DNA from: JAJPKK01 sp963800215
GTDB taxonomy: Bacteria; Pseudomonadota; Alphaproteobacteria; Rhizobiales; Xanthobacteraceae
Assembly: GCA_963800215.1 (NCBI GenBank)
Contig: CAWCZY010000008.1
Location: forward strand, 248,001 to 312,000
Reading direction: 5' to 3'
DNA: 64,000 nucleotides
Part shown: piece by piece, positions 25,291-34,321 of the stretch
Position numbering within the stretch: position 1 is the stretch's first letter
How the letters are laid out: each line of letters begins with the position of its first letter
Program-made: the position numbers and the translations under genes
The notes under the pieces: generated by a model
The model's input: only the letters and a program-made list of their open reading frames with translations
Told to the model about the DNA's origin: nothing
Databases searched by the model: none

Positions 25291-27684
25291 TTGGATCATT
25301 TTGTGCCGGAAGGCAGCGCCGGCGGGCTGGAGCCCGCGAGCGAACCACGCCCGCCAGCGCGCAAGCTGCATCCGCTGGCCTTCGGCCTGGAGCGCATCGG
25401 GCTCGTGTCGCTGCGCGCTCCGGTGACCGGCGCGATCATCTTCGCCCTGCTCCTCGTCGCGGCGGTGCTCGGGCTCGATCGCCTCAAGGTCGACGATTCG
25501 CTGAGCCAGCTGTTTCGCTCCGACACCGCCGAATACAAGCAATACCAGGATGTCACCAGCCGCTTTCCATCGAGCGAGTTCGACGTCCTCGTAGTGGTCG
25601 AAGGCAAGAACCTGCTGCATCGCGACGAACTCGAAAAGCTGCGCGACCTCGTCACCGACCTGCAGCTCATCGACGGCACGCAAGGCCTGATCTCGCTGTT
25701 CTCGGCGCGCCAGCCGCCGCAAAACGGCCACCTGCCGGAGGCGCTGTTCCCGGAGCCGCTGCCGACCGGGGCGGCCTATGACGAGCTGATCCAGAAGGTG
25801 ACCTCGAACGAGATCATCCGCGGCAAGCTGTTGTCGAACGACGGCGAACTCGCCTTGGTGGTGCTGGCGCTCGATCCGGCGGCCGCCGAGGGCAACCGCC
25901 TTTCCCAGGTCGTCGGCGAGATCCGCAAGACCGCGAACGAGGATCTCTCCGGCACCGAACTTTCGGTCGAGCTTTCCGGCGTGCCGGTCATGCAGCTCGA
26001 AATCCGCAATGCGGTGGAGCGCGACCGGCTGGTCTACAACTCCATCGGGTTCCTGGCGGGCTGCCTGATCGCCATCATCTTCTTCCGCCGTGTCTCGTTC
26101 ATGATCGTCGCGGCGGCCCCGCCGCTGACTGCCATCGTGCTGACCCTTGGCACGCTGGGCTGGCTCGATTTCCGCCTCAACATGTTCCTCAACGTGATGA
26201 CGCCGCTGATCATGGTGATCAGCTTTTCCGACAGCATGCAGCTCACTTTCGCGGCGCGGGACCGGCTGATCGCAGGCGAAAGCAAGCGCGACGCGTTCCG
26301 CAACGCCATTCTCGTGGTCGGGCCGGCCTGCGTGCTCACCCATGCGACCGCGGGCCTCTCCTTCGTCGCCCTGCTGTTCTCCAATTCCGACCTGATCCGC
26401 ACCTTCGCGGAGGCCGGCATCATCGCGACCGTGCTCGCCCTTCTCACCGTGCTCACGCTGTTGCCGCTGCTCGGCGTCCTGCTGATCCGCAAGGAAACGG
26501 CGTTCGCCGCCAAGGTCAGGCAGGCGGATGCCGCGGTCCACGCGCTGCGCCGCTTCTGCGCCTGGATCGCCCGCAAGATGGTGAGCCGCTCGGGCCTCTA
26601 CAGCCTGGTGGCCGTGGTGATCGTCGGGGCCCTCGCGGCCAATTACGCCAATCTGCAGCCGCGCTATCGGCTGGCCGACCAGGTGCCCGACAAGGAGCAT
26701 GCGGTTGAGGCGAGCCACCGGCTCGACACCAAGCTGACCGGGGCCAACCCGATCGACGTGCTGATCGAGTTCCCCAAGGGCATATCGCTCTACGCGCCGG
26801 AGACGCTGGCGACGATCGCCGAGGTCCACGCCGCCGTCGAAAACCAGGCCGGGGTCGGCAATGTGTGGTCGCTGGAGACATTGCGGCGCTGGCTCGCCGA
26901 GAAGGCCGGCATCACCGACGTCGGGACCTTGATGGAATATGTCAACCTGCTGCCGGCGCATCTGGTCCGCCGGTTCATTTCGGCCGATCAGGATGCCGTC
27001 GTCGTTTCCGGCCGAATTCCCGATGTGGACGCGAGCGCGCTGCTTCCGGTCGTCAACCGGCTCAACCAGACGCTGGATGCCGTGCGCGCGAAACATCCGG
27101 GCTATGAGATCGCGGTGACCGGCCTCGCGGTGATCGCGGCGCGCAACAGCGCCAGCATGATCGAGAAGCTCAATCGCGGGTTGACGGTCGAGATCGTCTT
27201 CGTCTCCGCCTTCATCGGGCTCGCGTTCCGCTCCGTCGTCGTGATGTTCGCCGCGATCCTGCCCGGGATATTCCCGGTGCTGGTGTCCGGCAACGTGTTG
27301 TGGGCGCTGGGAGACGGCCTTCAATTCGCCAGCGTGGTGGCGTTGACGGTGTCGTTCGGGCTGGGTCTCAGCGCCACCATCCATTTTCTCAACCGGATGC
27401 GGCTCGAGGAGAAACCGGGCGAAGACCCCGCCATCGGCGTGGAACGCGCGACCGTCCTGGTCGGGCCGGCCTTGATCCTCACCTCGGCCGTGCTCGCTTG
27501 CGGGCTCGCGGTGACGGTGCTCTCCAATCTGCCGTCGCTGCGCCTGTTCGGCTGGGTCAGCGCGCTCGCAATCGTCGCGGCGCTGGTCGCCGACCTCCTG
27601 ATCCTGCGTCCGACGATCGTGTTCCTGCGCAGCCTCGCTACGCGCATGAGCCGGCGCCCGGCGGCGCCCGGCCCGGCGGAATGA
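25291..27684 (+). CDS. RND/MMPL family exporter, 797 aa
   Basis: A TTG at 25291 with AGGAGG seven bases upstream is the best start. The protein has the single-subunit MMPL layout: one helix (GAIIFALLLVAAVLGL), a large periplasmic loop, five helices including FLNVMTPLIMVISFSDSMQL, a second loop beginning after a further helix near residue 440, and a final helix cluster (LTVEIVFVSAFIGLAFRSVV, LTSAVLACGLAVTVLS). The duplicated halves indicate proton-driven export. Hopanoid-transporting HpnN proteins look similar, but no hopanoid genes are nearby, so the substrate is open. Confidence 0.85.
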   Translation: MDHFVPEGSAGGLEPASEPRPPARKLHPLAFGLERIGLVSLRAPVTGAIIFALLLVAAVLGLDRLKVDDSLSQLFRSDTAEYKQYQDVTSRFPSSEFDVLVVVEGKNLLHRDELEKLRDLVTDLQLIDGTQGLISLFSARQPPQNGHLPEALFPEPLPTGAAYDELIQKVTSNEIIRGKLLSNDGELALVVLALDPAAAEGNRLSQVVGEIRKTANEDLSGTELSVELSGVPVMQLEIRNAVERDRLVYNSIGFLAGCLIAIIFFRRVSFMIVAAAPPLTAIVLTLGTLGWLDFRLNMFLNVMTPLIMVISFSDSMQLTFAARDRLIAGESKRDAFRNAILVVGPACVLTHATAGLSFVALLFSNSDLIRTFAEAGIIATVLALLTVLTLLPLLGVLLIRKETAFAAKVRQADAAVHALRRFCAWIARKMVSRSGLYSLVAVVIVGALAANYANLQPRYRLADQVPDKEHAVEASHRLDTKLTGANPIDVLIEFPKGISLYAPETLATIAEVHAAVENQAGVGNVWSLETLRRWLAEKAGITDVGTLMEYVNLLPAHLVRRFISADQDAVVVSGRIPDVDASALLPVVNRLNQTLDAVRAKHPGYEIAVTGLAVIAARNSASMIEKLNRGLTVEIVFVSAFIGLAFRSVVVMFAAILPGIFPVLVSGNVLWALGDGLQFASVVALTVSFGLGLSATIHFLNRMRLEEKPGEDPAIGVERATVLVGPALILTSAVLACGLAVTVLSNLPSLRLFGWVSALAIVAALVADLLILRPTIVFLRSLATRMSRRPAAPGPAE

Positions 27685-27699
27685 TCGGACTGGAGCAGG

Positions 27700-28185
27700 T
27701 CAGGACTTGTTGAGCGTGATCGCAGCTTCGCTGAACTCGGTGCCCTGGGAGCGTATCGACACCGACTGCTTGGTGCCGCGGGTGGTCATCGTGAGATTCG
27801 CGGAAAACACAGCGCTGGTCACAACCGCCTGAATCGTACCTCCGGCAGCGCGGCCCGAAACCGAGCCTGACACATTGCGCGAAACTTCGCTCCAGGTGCC
27901 GGAGATCGCGTCGCCCTGATGGGTGAGATTGGAGACGAGGTCGAAATTGTAGCTGTCGCTCGCGCAACGCAAGCGAAGCGCCAGGGTCTTGCCGCCGGGC
28001 GCTTCATAGACCGCCCGGCAGCGAATGCGTTCGTGCGATCCGCTCGCCAGCGTGATCGCGCCGGTGCCGGACCAGTTTCCCGCCATCCCCGCGAATGGTC
28101 CGGCACCCTGGGCCGCGCCGGTCTCGATGCCTGACGGTGCGAACAGGCCCACGGCCACCGCCAAAGCGGCCACTTTGAGCGACAT
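27700..28185 (-). CDS. Secreted hypothetical protein, 161 aa
   Basis: ATG 28185 is chosen because it begins the signal peptide (MSLKVAALAVAVGLFAPSGI). Further ATGs at 28221 and 28272 would add unconserved residues. The mature protein is a beta-rich sequence (AGNWSGTGAITLASGSHERI, RCRAVYEAPGGKTLALRLRC, GDAISGTWSEVSRNVSGSVS) resembling small periplasmic barrel-like proteins common in Bradyrhizobium relatives. Two cysteines (RCRAV and LRCAS) may pair. It converges on the MMPL exporter gene 15 bases away. Function unknown. Confidence 0.7.
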   Translation of the reverse strand: MSLKVAALAVAVGLFAPSGIETGAAQGAGPFAGMAGNWSGTGAITLASGSHERIRCRAVYEAPGGKTLALRLRCASDSYNFDLVSNLTHQGDAISGTWSEVSRNVSGSVSGRAAGGTIQAVVTSAVFSANLTMTTRGTKQSVSIRSQGTEFSEAAITLNKS

Positions 28186-28579
28186 GGCTGGCTCGAAACG
28201 CAGGAAGTCACGCCCGTGCATCGCCCCGTTGCGGTCGGGAGCGCTGCCGGCTCGGCAAGTTGAATTTGTCATTGAGGTCAGCTTTCCCCGCAGGTGATGA
28301 AGGTTTCAGGCTCCGCACACAGCGTCGCGCGCCAATCCAACCGACAAACGAAGATGGTCCTTCCTGCATGATGGATATACGCAAAGCCTGTCGACAGTAT
28401 TACAACGACACCGGAGCCGCCAGCACGGTTGCCCGCAGCGAATCAGGAAAGCTTAGACCGCAGCGATGGGGGCGTCGAGATGGCGCGCCAAACTTTGCCC
28501 GAGTGTGGCAATCGCGTTCCGGGTGTTCGAGATTGTCGTTCCTGGAGAATGGCTTGGAGGCGGAGCCAAAACCGCGCGC
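28186..28579. other. Intergenic, about 390 bases, nothing supported
   Basis: This lies between the secreted-protein start and the npdG-like stop. Frames here are short and arginine-rich, with no ribosome site or recognised motif. It should contain the promoter of the secreted-protein gene. Confidence 0.45.
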
Positions 28580-29272
28580 TCAGGTCGCATTCGGCGGCGG
28601 CGGCACGCCGGTGATGCGGATGCCGGAGCCGGGCGACTTGTAGTGCCGGTTGATGAAGATCATGACCGAGGTCAGCGCCTCGGCCGCGGCGGAATTGACG
28701 ATCGGGCCAGCATGCCAGGCGGTAAGCCCGATTTCGGCGGCGAGCCCGATCACCATTTCGCGCGCGGACGGATCGTCGCCGCACACCAGCACGTCGCAGT
28801 CGACGGGGTGGTCGAGATCGTCGAGACGATGTGCCGACACGTTCTGGAACGCCGAGACCACCCGCACCACGTCGCCGAGCAGCGCCTGGATCGCGGCCGC
28901 CGCCGATCCCCCCGCGGGCAGTTGCACGCGTGACACCTTGGGCGGCACCAGGGGAACCGTGGCGTCGATGAGTATCTTTCCGGACAGGGCTTCGCGCACC
29001 TCCTCGACCGTGGCGCGTTGCGCGGCATAAGGGACGGTGAGCACGACGGTATCGGCCGCCGCCGCGGCAGCCTTGTTGTCAGCGCCGGAAACCGCATGGC
29101 CGCCAAGCCGCGCGTTCATCTCGGCCGCAAATTGGGCGGCGCGAGCGGCGCTGCGGGAGCCGAGAATGACGCGATGGCCGGCCTTGGCGAAACGCAAAGC
29201 GAGGCCGCCGCCCTCCTGCCCGGTTCCGCCGAGGATCGCGATGATGCTGATCGGCGCGGTCTGCCCGGTCAT
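28580..29272 (-). CDS. npdG: F420-dependent NADP reductase-like protein (NpdG), 230 aa
   Basis: The protein starts at ATG 29272, overlapping the fbiC stop as ATGA. A Rossmann fold begins ISIIAILGGTGQEGGGLALR and continues VILGSRSAARAAQFAAEMNA, which fits the dinucleotide-binding F420 reductase family. SGKILIDATVPLVPPKV and CDVLVCGDDPSAREMVIGLA also match. It moves hydride between NADPH and deazaflavin F420 in the cytoplasm. Placement directly after fbiC, the gene for the deazaflavin ring, supports the F420 assignment. The rest of the F420 pathway (fbiA, fbiB, fbiD) is not in this window. Confidence 0.82.
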   Translation of the reverse strand: MTGQTAPISIIAILGGTGQEGGGLALRFAKAGHRVILGSRSAARAAQFAAEMNARLGGHAVSGADNKAAAAAADTVVLTVPYAAQRATVEEVREALSGKILIDATVPLVPPKVSRVQLPAGGSAAAAIQALLGDVVRVVSAFQNVSAHRLDDLDHPVDCDVLVCGDDPSAREMVIGLAAEIGLTAWHAGPIVNSAAAEALTSVMIFINRHYKSPGSGIRITGVPPPPNAT

Positions 29273-31774
29273 GGCAGCGCCGCCGTTCCTGCCGCGGCCG
29301 CCCGGCGCCGCCCGGCATTGGCGCGGCGGCCGGCGGGCGTCTGCACCACCGGCGCGAGCGTCGCCGCCGCGCGGCCGGCGAGCCGGCGCCCCTCGGGGGC
29401 ATCGGCATAGAGCGTGGTGCGCTGGGACGGCCGGCGTCCGAGCGAGGCAATCAGCCCCTCCATGGCGGCGGGATCGAGCTCCTGGCCATGGGCGGCGCCG
29501 GCGGCGCGCGAAATACTTTCGTTCATCAGCGTGCCGCCGAGATCGTCGGCGCCCGCCCGCAGGCAGGCGCGGCGCCGTCAAGCCCCATCTTCACCCACGA
29601 CACCTGGATGTTGCGCAATGAGCGGGTGGAGCGCGAGCCGCGCCACCGCGTGCATCAGCACCGCTTCGCGCAGCGTCGGTCCCCGCCGCGCGGCGCCTTT
29701 GTAGTAGATCGGCGCCTCCATGTGCACGAAAGGCAGCGGCACGAATTCGGTGAAGCCGCCGGTGCGTCGCCTGGACGTCGCGCACCGCCAGCGAGATGGC
29801 GCGCCCAGTGCGCCGGCCCCTCCACATGGCCGAACATGATGGTCGCCGTGGTCGCGCAGGCCGACTCGGTGGGCGGTCCCGATCACGTCGAGCCACTCGG
29901 CCGTAGTCAGCTTGTCCGGGCAGATGACGGCGCGGACTTCGTCGTCGAGGATTTCCGCCGCGGTGCCCGGCAGCGTGCCGAGGCCGGCATCGCGCAGGCG
30001 CTCGAGGAAGCGCCGCACCGGGATGCCGAGCGTCGCCGCGCCGTGACGCACTTCCAGCGGCGAGAAACGCATGGACATGCATGGCGGGGACCGCGGCCTT
30101 CACCGTGCGCAGGATCGCGAGATAGGTGTCGCCGGTGTAGTCGGGATGGATGCCGCCCTGCAGGCAGACTTCGGTCGCGCCGCGCGCCCATGCCTCGGCG
30201 ACGCGCCGGGCGATCTCGTCGTGATCGAGATCGTAGGCGGCGCCGCGCAGATGGTCGGCCGACTTGCCCTTGGAGAAGGCGCAGAAGGCGCAGCGGTAAG
30301 AGCAGACATTGGTGTAGTTGATGTTGCGGTTCACCACATAGGTGACGGTGTCGCCCACCGCGCGAGCGCGCAGGCGGTCGGCGGCGTCGCAGACCTGGTC
30401 GTAATCCGCGCCGCGCGCCGCGAACAGGGCAACGATCTCCTCCTGCGCGAGCGGCACCGCGCCCTCCGCTTTCGCGATGATGCGATCGAGAAGAACGCGC
30501 GGCGATCCGACTGCGGGCTTTGGCACCACAGGTTTGGGCACCACAGGTTTCGGCACCACAGGTTTCGGCAATGCGGTGGCCGGCACCGCCGCCTGCCCCG
30601 GCGACCACGCGTCGGCACGGGCGAACCCTTCCGCGTCGCTCGCCCGTATCACCGCCGTGTGGAGGGCGGCATCGAGCCACCGCGTCCGGTCGCGGACATA
30701 GGCGGGGTAGAGTGGAAGCCGCTGCACCAACACGCGCCCGCGCGCCGCGAGCGCTGCGGCCAGCGCGTCCACATGGGGCCACGGCGCCTCCGGATTGACG
30801 AAATCCGGCGTCACCGGCGAGATGCCGCCCCAGTCGTTGATGCCGGCGTCGATCGCTTCCGACAGCAGCCGCGGCGCAAGGTTGGGCGGCGTCTGCACAT
30901 TCATGGCGCCGCCCAACACCAGGCGCGCGACGGCGAGCGTCCACAGGAGATCGTCGTCGGACGCGTCGGGATGGTCCGCCATGCGGGTGCCGGGCTTGGC
31001 GCGGAACGGCTGGATGATCACCTCCTGGATGTGGCCGCCGCCATTGCGTGCGCGCAGCGCCAGCAGCGCCTCGATGCGCTCGCGCCGAGTTTCGCCGATG
31101 CCGATGAGGAGCCCGGTCGTGAAGGGGATGCCGAGTTCTCCGGCCTGCTCGATCACGGCGAGCCGGACGGCGGGATCCTTGTCGGGGGAGCCGAAATGCA
31201 CGCCGCCCCGCGCCGACAACCGGTCGGAAGAAGTCTCCAGCATCAGTCCCATCGAGGCGGCGACGGGGCGCAGTTTCGCCATGTCGTCGCGGCTCATGAC
31301 GCCGGGATTGAGATGGGGCAGCAGCCCGGTTTCCTTCACGACCAGCGCAGCCATGGCGCCGAGATAGGAGAGCGTCGTCTCCTGGCCGAGCGCCGCGAGC
31401 GCCGCCCGTGCCGCCGGATAGCGCAGCTCCGGCTTGTCGCCCAGCGTGAACAGCGCCTCCGTGCATCCCGCCGCGGCCCCTGCCCGGGCCACCGCGAGCA
31501 CCTCATCGGGCGACATGTAGGCGCCTTCGCCGCGGCGCGGCGGCATGGCGAAGGTGCAATAATGGCAGGCATCGCGGCACAGGTGGGTCAGGGGAATGAA
31601 GACCTTGCGCGAATAGGTCATGACGGCGCCGTGATGCGCATCGCGCAGCCCGGCTGCTTCGGCCATGAGGGCCGCTGTGTCGCGCCGCTCCGCGAGCGCG
31701 AGCGCGTCGGGTGGGGCCATGAGCGCGCCTTCGAGCGCGCCATCGACCGGACCTGCGGGGCGTCTGTCGTTCAT
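29269..31774 (-). pseudogene. fbiC: FbiC: fused CofG/CofH deazaflavin synthase, several frame breaks
   Basis: The first 560 codons from ATG 31774 are clean. The CofG radical-SAM half has CRDACHYCTF; then comes a linker of five-residue KPVVP repeats; then the CofH half with CSYRCAFCAF. Together they make the 5-amino-5-deazaflavin-type ring of F420 from tyrosine and a flavin precursor. From about 30072 the frame changes repeatedly: near 30072 (extra T), 29855 (extra G), 29790 and 29775, 29614 (extra G) and 29590 (missing G). Correcting them gives family-like sequence throughout (SPLEVRHGAATLGIPVRRFL, IMFGHVEGPAHWARHL, GGFTEFVPLPFVHMEAPIYY). Confidence 0.8.
30513..30576. repeat. 15-base tandem repeat in the FbiC linker
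   Basis: CACCACAGGTTT(G/C)GG units repeat in tandem, encoding the KPVVP repeats between the CofG and CofH halves. The repeats lie inside the coding frame. The copy number may vary by slippage in 15-base steps without changing frame. Confidence 0.7.
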
Positions 31775-31819
31775 TGCCGTCGTCCTGGTAATGGCCGCGC
31801 CGGCGACCCTGGTTCCGGA

Positions 31820-31831
31820 GGTATCGATACC
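31820..31831. promoter_or_regulatory. Candidate palindromic operator between fbiC and the xylD-like gene
   Basis: GGTATCGATACC is a perfect 12-base palindrome, followed directly by GATACC, giving overlapping repeats. It lies 46 bases before the fbiC start and about 205 before the divergent dehydratase. A repressor site is possible. Confidence 0.35.
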
Positions 31832-32036
31832 GATACCAGCTATGGAATTCGAAATCCGTCAAGCGTGGCCATATCAACGCGATTGGGACCTATGCAACGC
31901 GAACGGTCGGCAGGCGTTGAACCGGCGGCGCGCTGTAGCCTCGGGGGCCCGAATGCGGTAGGCCGATGCGGCCCGGCGCGCCACCGGACCCCTGCCCCGG
32001 CGCGGATGCGCCGCGTGGACATCCGAAAGAACCGTC

Positions 32037-33836
32037 ATGACCGAGTATCGAAATGCCAAGCCCCGCCTGCGCTCGCGGCTGTGGTTCGACAACCCCGACA
32101 ATCCCGGCATGACCGCGCTCTATCTCGAGCGCTATCTCAATTACGGCCTGACCCAGGAGGAACTCACCTCGGGAAGGCCGATCATCGCCATTGCGCAGAC
32201 CGGCTCCGACCTCTCGCCCTGCAATCGCCACCACATCGAGCTCGCCAAGCGGGTGCGCGAGGGCATTCGCGACGCCGGCGGCGTGGCGTTCGAATTTCCG
32301 GTGCACCCGATCCAGGAGACCGGCAAGCGGCCGACCGCGGCGCTCGACCGCAACCTCGCCTATCTCGGCCTGGTCGAACTCCTGTTCGGCTATCCCATCG
32401 ACGGCGTCGTGCTCACCACCGGCTGCGACAAGACCACACCCGCCTGCCTGATGGCGGCGGCGACGGTCGACATTCCGGCCATCGTCTTGTCCGGCGGCCC
32501 CATGCTGAACGGCTGGCGCAATGGCGAGCGGGTCGGCTCGGGAACGGTGGTCTGGAAGGCGCGGGAGGAACAGGCGGCAGGCCGCATCGACTACAAGGAA
32601 TTCCTCGACATCGTCGCAGCGTCGGCGCCGTCGATCGGCCATTGCAACACCATGGGCACGGCATCGACCATGAACGCGCTGGCGGAAGCGCTGGGCATGT
32701 CGCTGCCGGGCTGTGCGGCGATACCGGCGCCCTACCGCGAGCGCGCCCAGATCGCCTACGAGACCGGCCGGCGCGCAGTCGAGATCGTGCACGAGGACTT
32801 GAAGCCGTCCGACATCCTGACCCGCGAGGCGTTCGAGAACGCGATCGTCGCCTGCTCCGCCATCGGCGGATCGACCAACGCACCGATCCACATCAACGCG
32901 ATCGCGCGGCATGTGGGCGTCGGCCTCACCATCGACGACTGGGAGCAGATCGGCTACGCCGTCCCCCTCCTCGTCAACATGCAGCCGGCGGGGAAATACC
33001 TGGGCGAGGAATACTACCGCGCCGGCGGGCTGCCGGCGGTGATGCGCGAACTCGCCGGCGCCGGCCGCATCCACGGCGACGCCCTCACGATCAACGGCAA
33101 GACCATGGGCGAGAACGTCGCGACAGCTTCGGCATGCAACACCGACGTGATCCTGCCCTATGGCGAGCCGCTGAAACAGGCCGCCGGCTTCAAGGTGCTC
33201 AGGGGCAACCTGTTCGATTCCGCGATCATGAAGACGAGCGTGATCTCGCAGGAGTTCCGCCGCCGCTACCTCGCCGATCCCGGCGATCCCCAAGCGTTCG
33301 AAGGCCGCGCCGTCGTGTTCGAGGGACCGGAGGATTATCACCACCGCATCGACGATGCCTCCCTCGGCATCGACGAAGGCACCATCCTGGTGATCCGGGG
33401 CGTCGGCCCGATCGGCTATCCCGGCTCGGCCGAGGTCGTGAACATGCAGCCGCCTGCGGCGCTGATCAAGCGCGGCGTCACCGCACTGCCCTGCATCGGC
33501 GACGGAAGGCAATCCGGCACGTCGGGATCGCCCTCGATCCTCAATGCGTCCCCCGAGGCGGCGGCGGGCGGCGGCCTTGCGTTGTTGCGCACCGGCGACC
33601 GCATCAGGATCGACCTCGAGGCCGGCACCGCCGATATCCTGATTTCGGACGAAGAGCTGGCGCAGCGTCGCGCCGCGCTGGAGAAGGCCGGCGGCTTCAA
33701 ATATCCGCCCAGCCAGACGCCGTGGCAGGAAATCCAGCGCGGCATGGTGGACCAGCTCGCCGACGGCATGGTCCTCAGGCCGGCGGTGAAATACCAGCGC
33801 GTCGCGCAGAAATTCGTGCCGCGGGATAATCATTGA
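32037..33836 (+). CDS. xylD: IlvD/Edd dehydratase, D-xylonate dehydratase-like, 599 aa
   Basis: ATG 32037. The length and motifs match sugar-acid dehydratases of the IlvD/Edd family: SRLWFDNPDNPGMTALYLER near the N-terminus, AIAQTGSDLSPCNRHHIELA (Cys of the Fe-S cluster), TTGCDKTTPACLMAAATVDI (second Cys and Mg-binding), GHCNTMGTASTMNALAEALG (third Cys), and a C-terminal swivel domain (GVGPIGYPGSAEVVNMQPPA, DGRQSGTSGSPSILNASPEA). The sequence resembles Caulobacter xylonate dehydratase more than amino-acid DHAD. It dehydrates a sugar acid, probably xylonate, to a 2-keto-3-deoxy acid in the cytoplasm. No other pathway genes are beside it. Confidence 0.85.
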   Translation: MTEYRNAKPRLRSRLWFDNPDNPGMTALYLERYLNYGLTQEELTSGRPIIAIAQTGSDLSPCNRHHIELAKRVREGIRDAGGVAFEFPVHPIQETGKRPTAALDRNLAYLGLVELLFGYPIDGVVLTTGCDKTTPACLMAAATVDIPAIVLSGGPMLNGWRNGERVGSGTVVWKAREEQAAGRIDYKEFLDIVAASAPSIGHCNTMGTASTMNALAEALGMSLPGCAAIPAPYRERAQIAYETGRRAVEIVHEDLKPSDILTREAFENAIVACSAIGGSTNAPIHINAIARHVGVGLTIDDWEQIGYAVPLLVNMQPAGKYLGEEYYRAGGLPAVMRELAGAGRIHGDALTINGKTMGENVATASACNTDVILPYGEPLKQAAGFKVLRGNLFDSAIMKTSVISQEFRRRYLADPGDPQAFEGRAVVFEGPEDYHHRIDDASLGIDEGTILVIRGVGPIGYPGSAEVVNMQPPAALIKRGVTALPCIGDGRQSGTSGSPSILNASPEAAAGGGLALLRTGDRIRIDLEAGTADILISDEELAQRRAALEKAGGFKYPPSQTPWQEIQRGMVDQLADGMVLRPAVKYQRVAQKFVPRDNH

Positions 33837-34321
33837 GATGGGGGCTCCCCAGAATTCGATCAGGCCGCGTTAACGCGCCATAACGCCGGCAGGCTTCAAT
33901 ATAAATTTTCCATAAACTCCTGTTCGTCCTGGACGAATATTCGAAATTTAACTTGTCCGGTCCGGCCGCTCGGCTAAATTTGATGATGGGAGCGAGTGGA
34001 TACGGTTCCGAATTCGGGGCAGGGCATAAATTTCGCCCGACAGCATGCACTTGCCATTTCTCAAGCTTCGTCGTCGTGGTTTCCGCTGCCGGTGCTCGGC
34101 AGCCCTGGGCCTAGGTCGTCGGCGATTGAATGCCGGCCGTTCGGAGTTTAGAGCGTGGGGGCGACTTGTGGCGGGTTTGAAATGCGGATCGTGAGCTGCA
34201 CCGCGATTGCTGTACCACCGGCGGCCATTCGGGGCGGTCGGGTTGTCACGCCATTGGATGTCGTCGGCGCAGAACGAGCGAGGTCCGGTGCGTCTTTGGT
34301 TGGCGACCGGGGTCCGTCATC
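33837..34321. other. Intergenic, about 485 bases, AT-rich first half
   Basis: 33890-33990 is AT-rich, unlike the surroundings (CAATATAAATTTTCC, GGACGAATATTCGAAATTTAA), and may hold a promoter or a foreign remnant. A GGGG/CCCC stem just after the xylD-like stop (33841-33852) could act as a weak terminator. No gene can be supported, and no membrane-fusion gene precedes the RND pump. Confidence 0.4.

Noticed and set aside
25204..27384. 726-codon frame antisense to the MMPL exporter
   Set aside because: Histidine-, arginine- and glutamine-rich translation with no recognised motif. The plus-strand protein has family-typical helices.
30513..30576. Short repeats as a CRISPR array
   Set aside because: The 15-base units are contiguous, without spacers, and encode KPVVP repeats inside fbiC.
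30071..33829. Very long open frame antisense to fbiC and through the xylD-like gene
   Set aside because: It runs opposite to fbiC and in another frame of the xylD-like gene. Its translation is arginine-, alanine- and proline-rich with no family motif, as expected from GC-rich codon bias; the genes on the other frames have clear domains.
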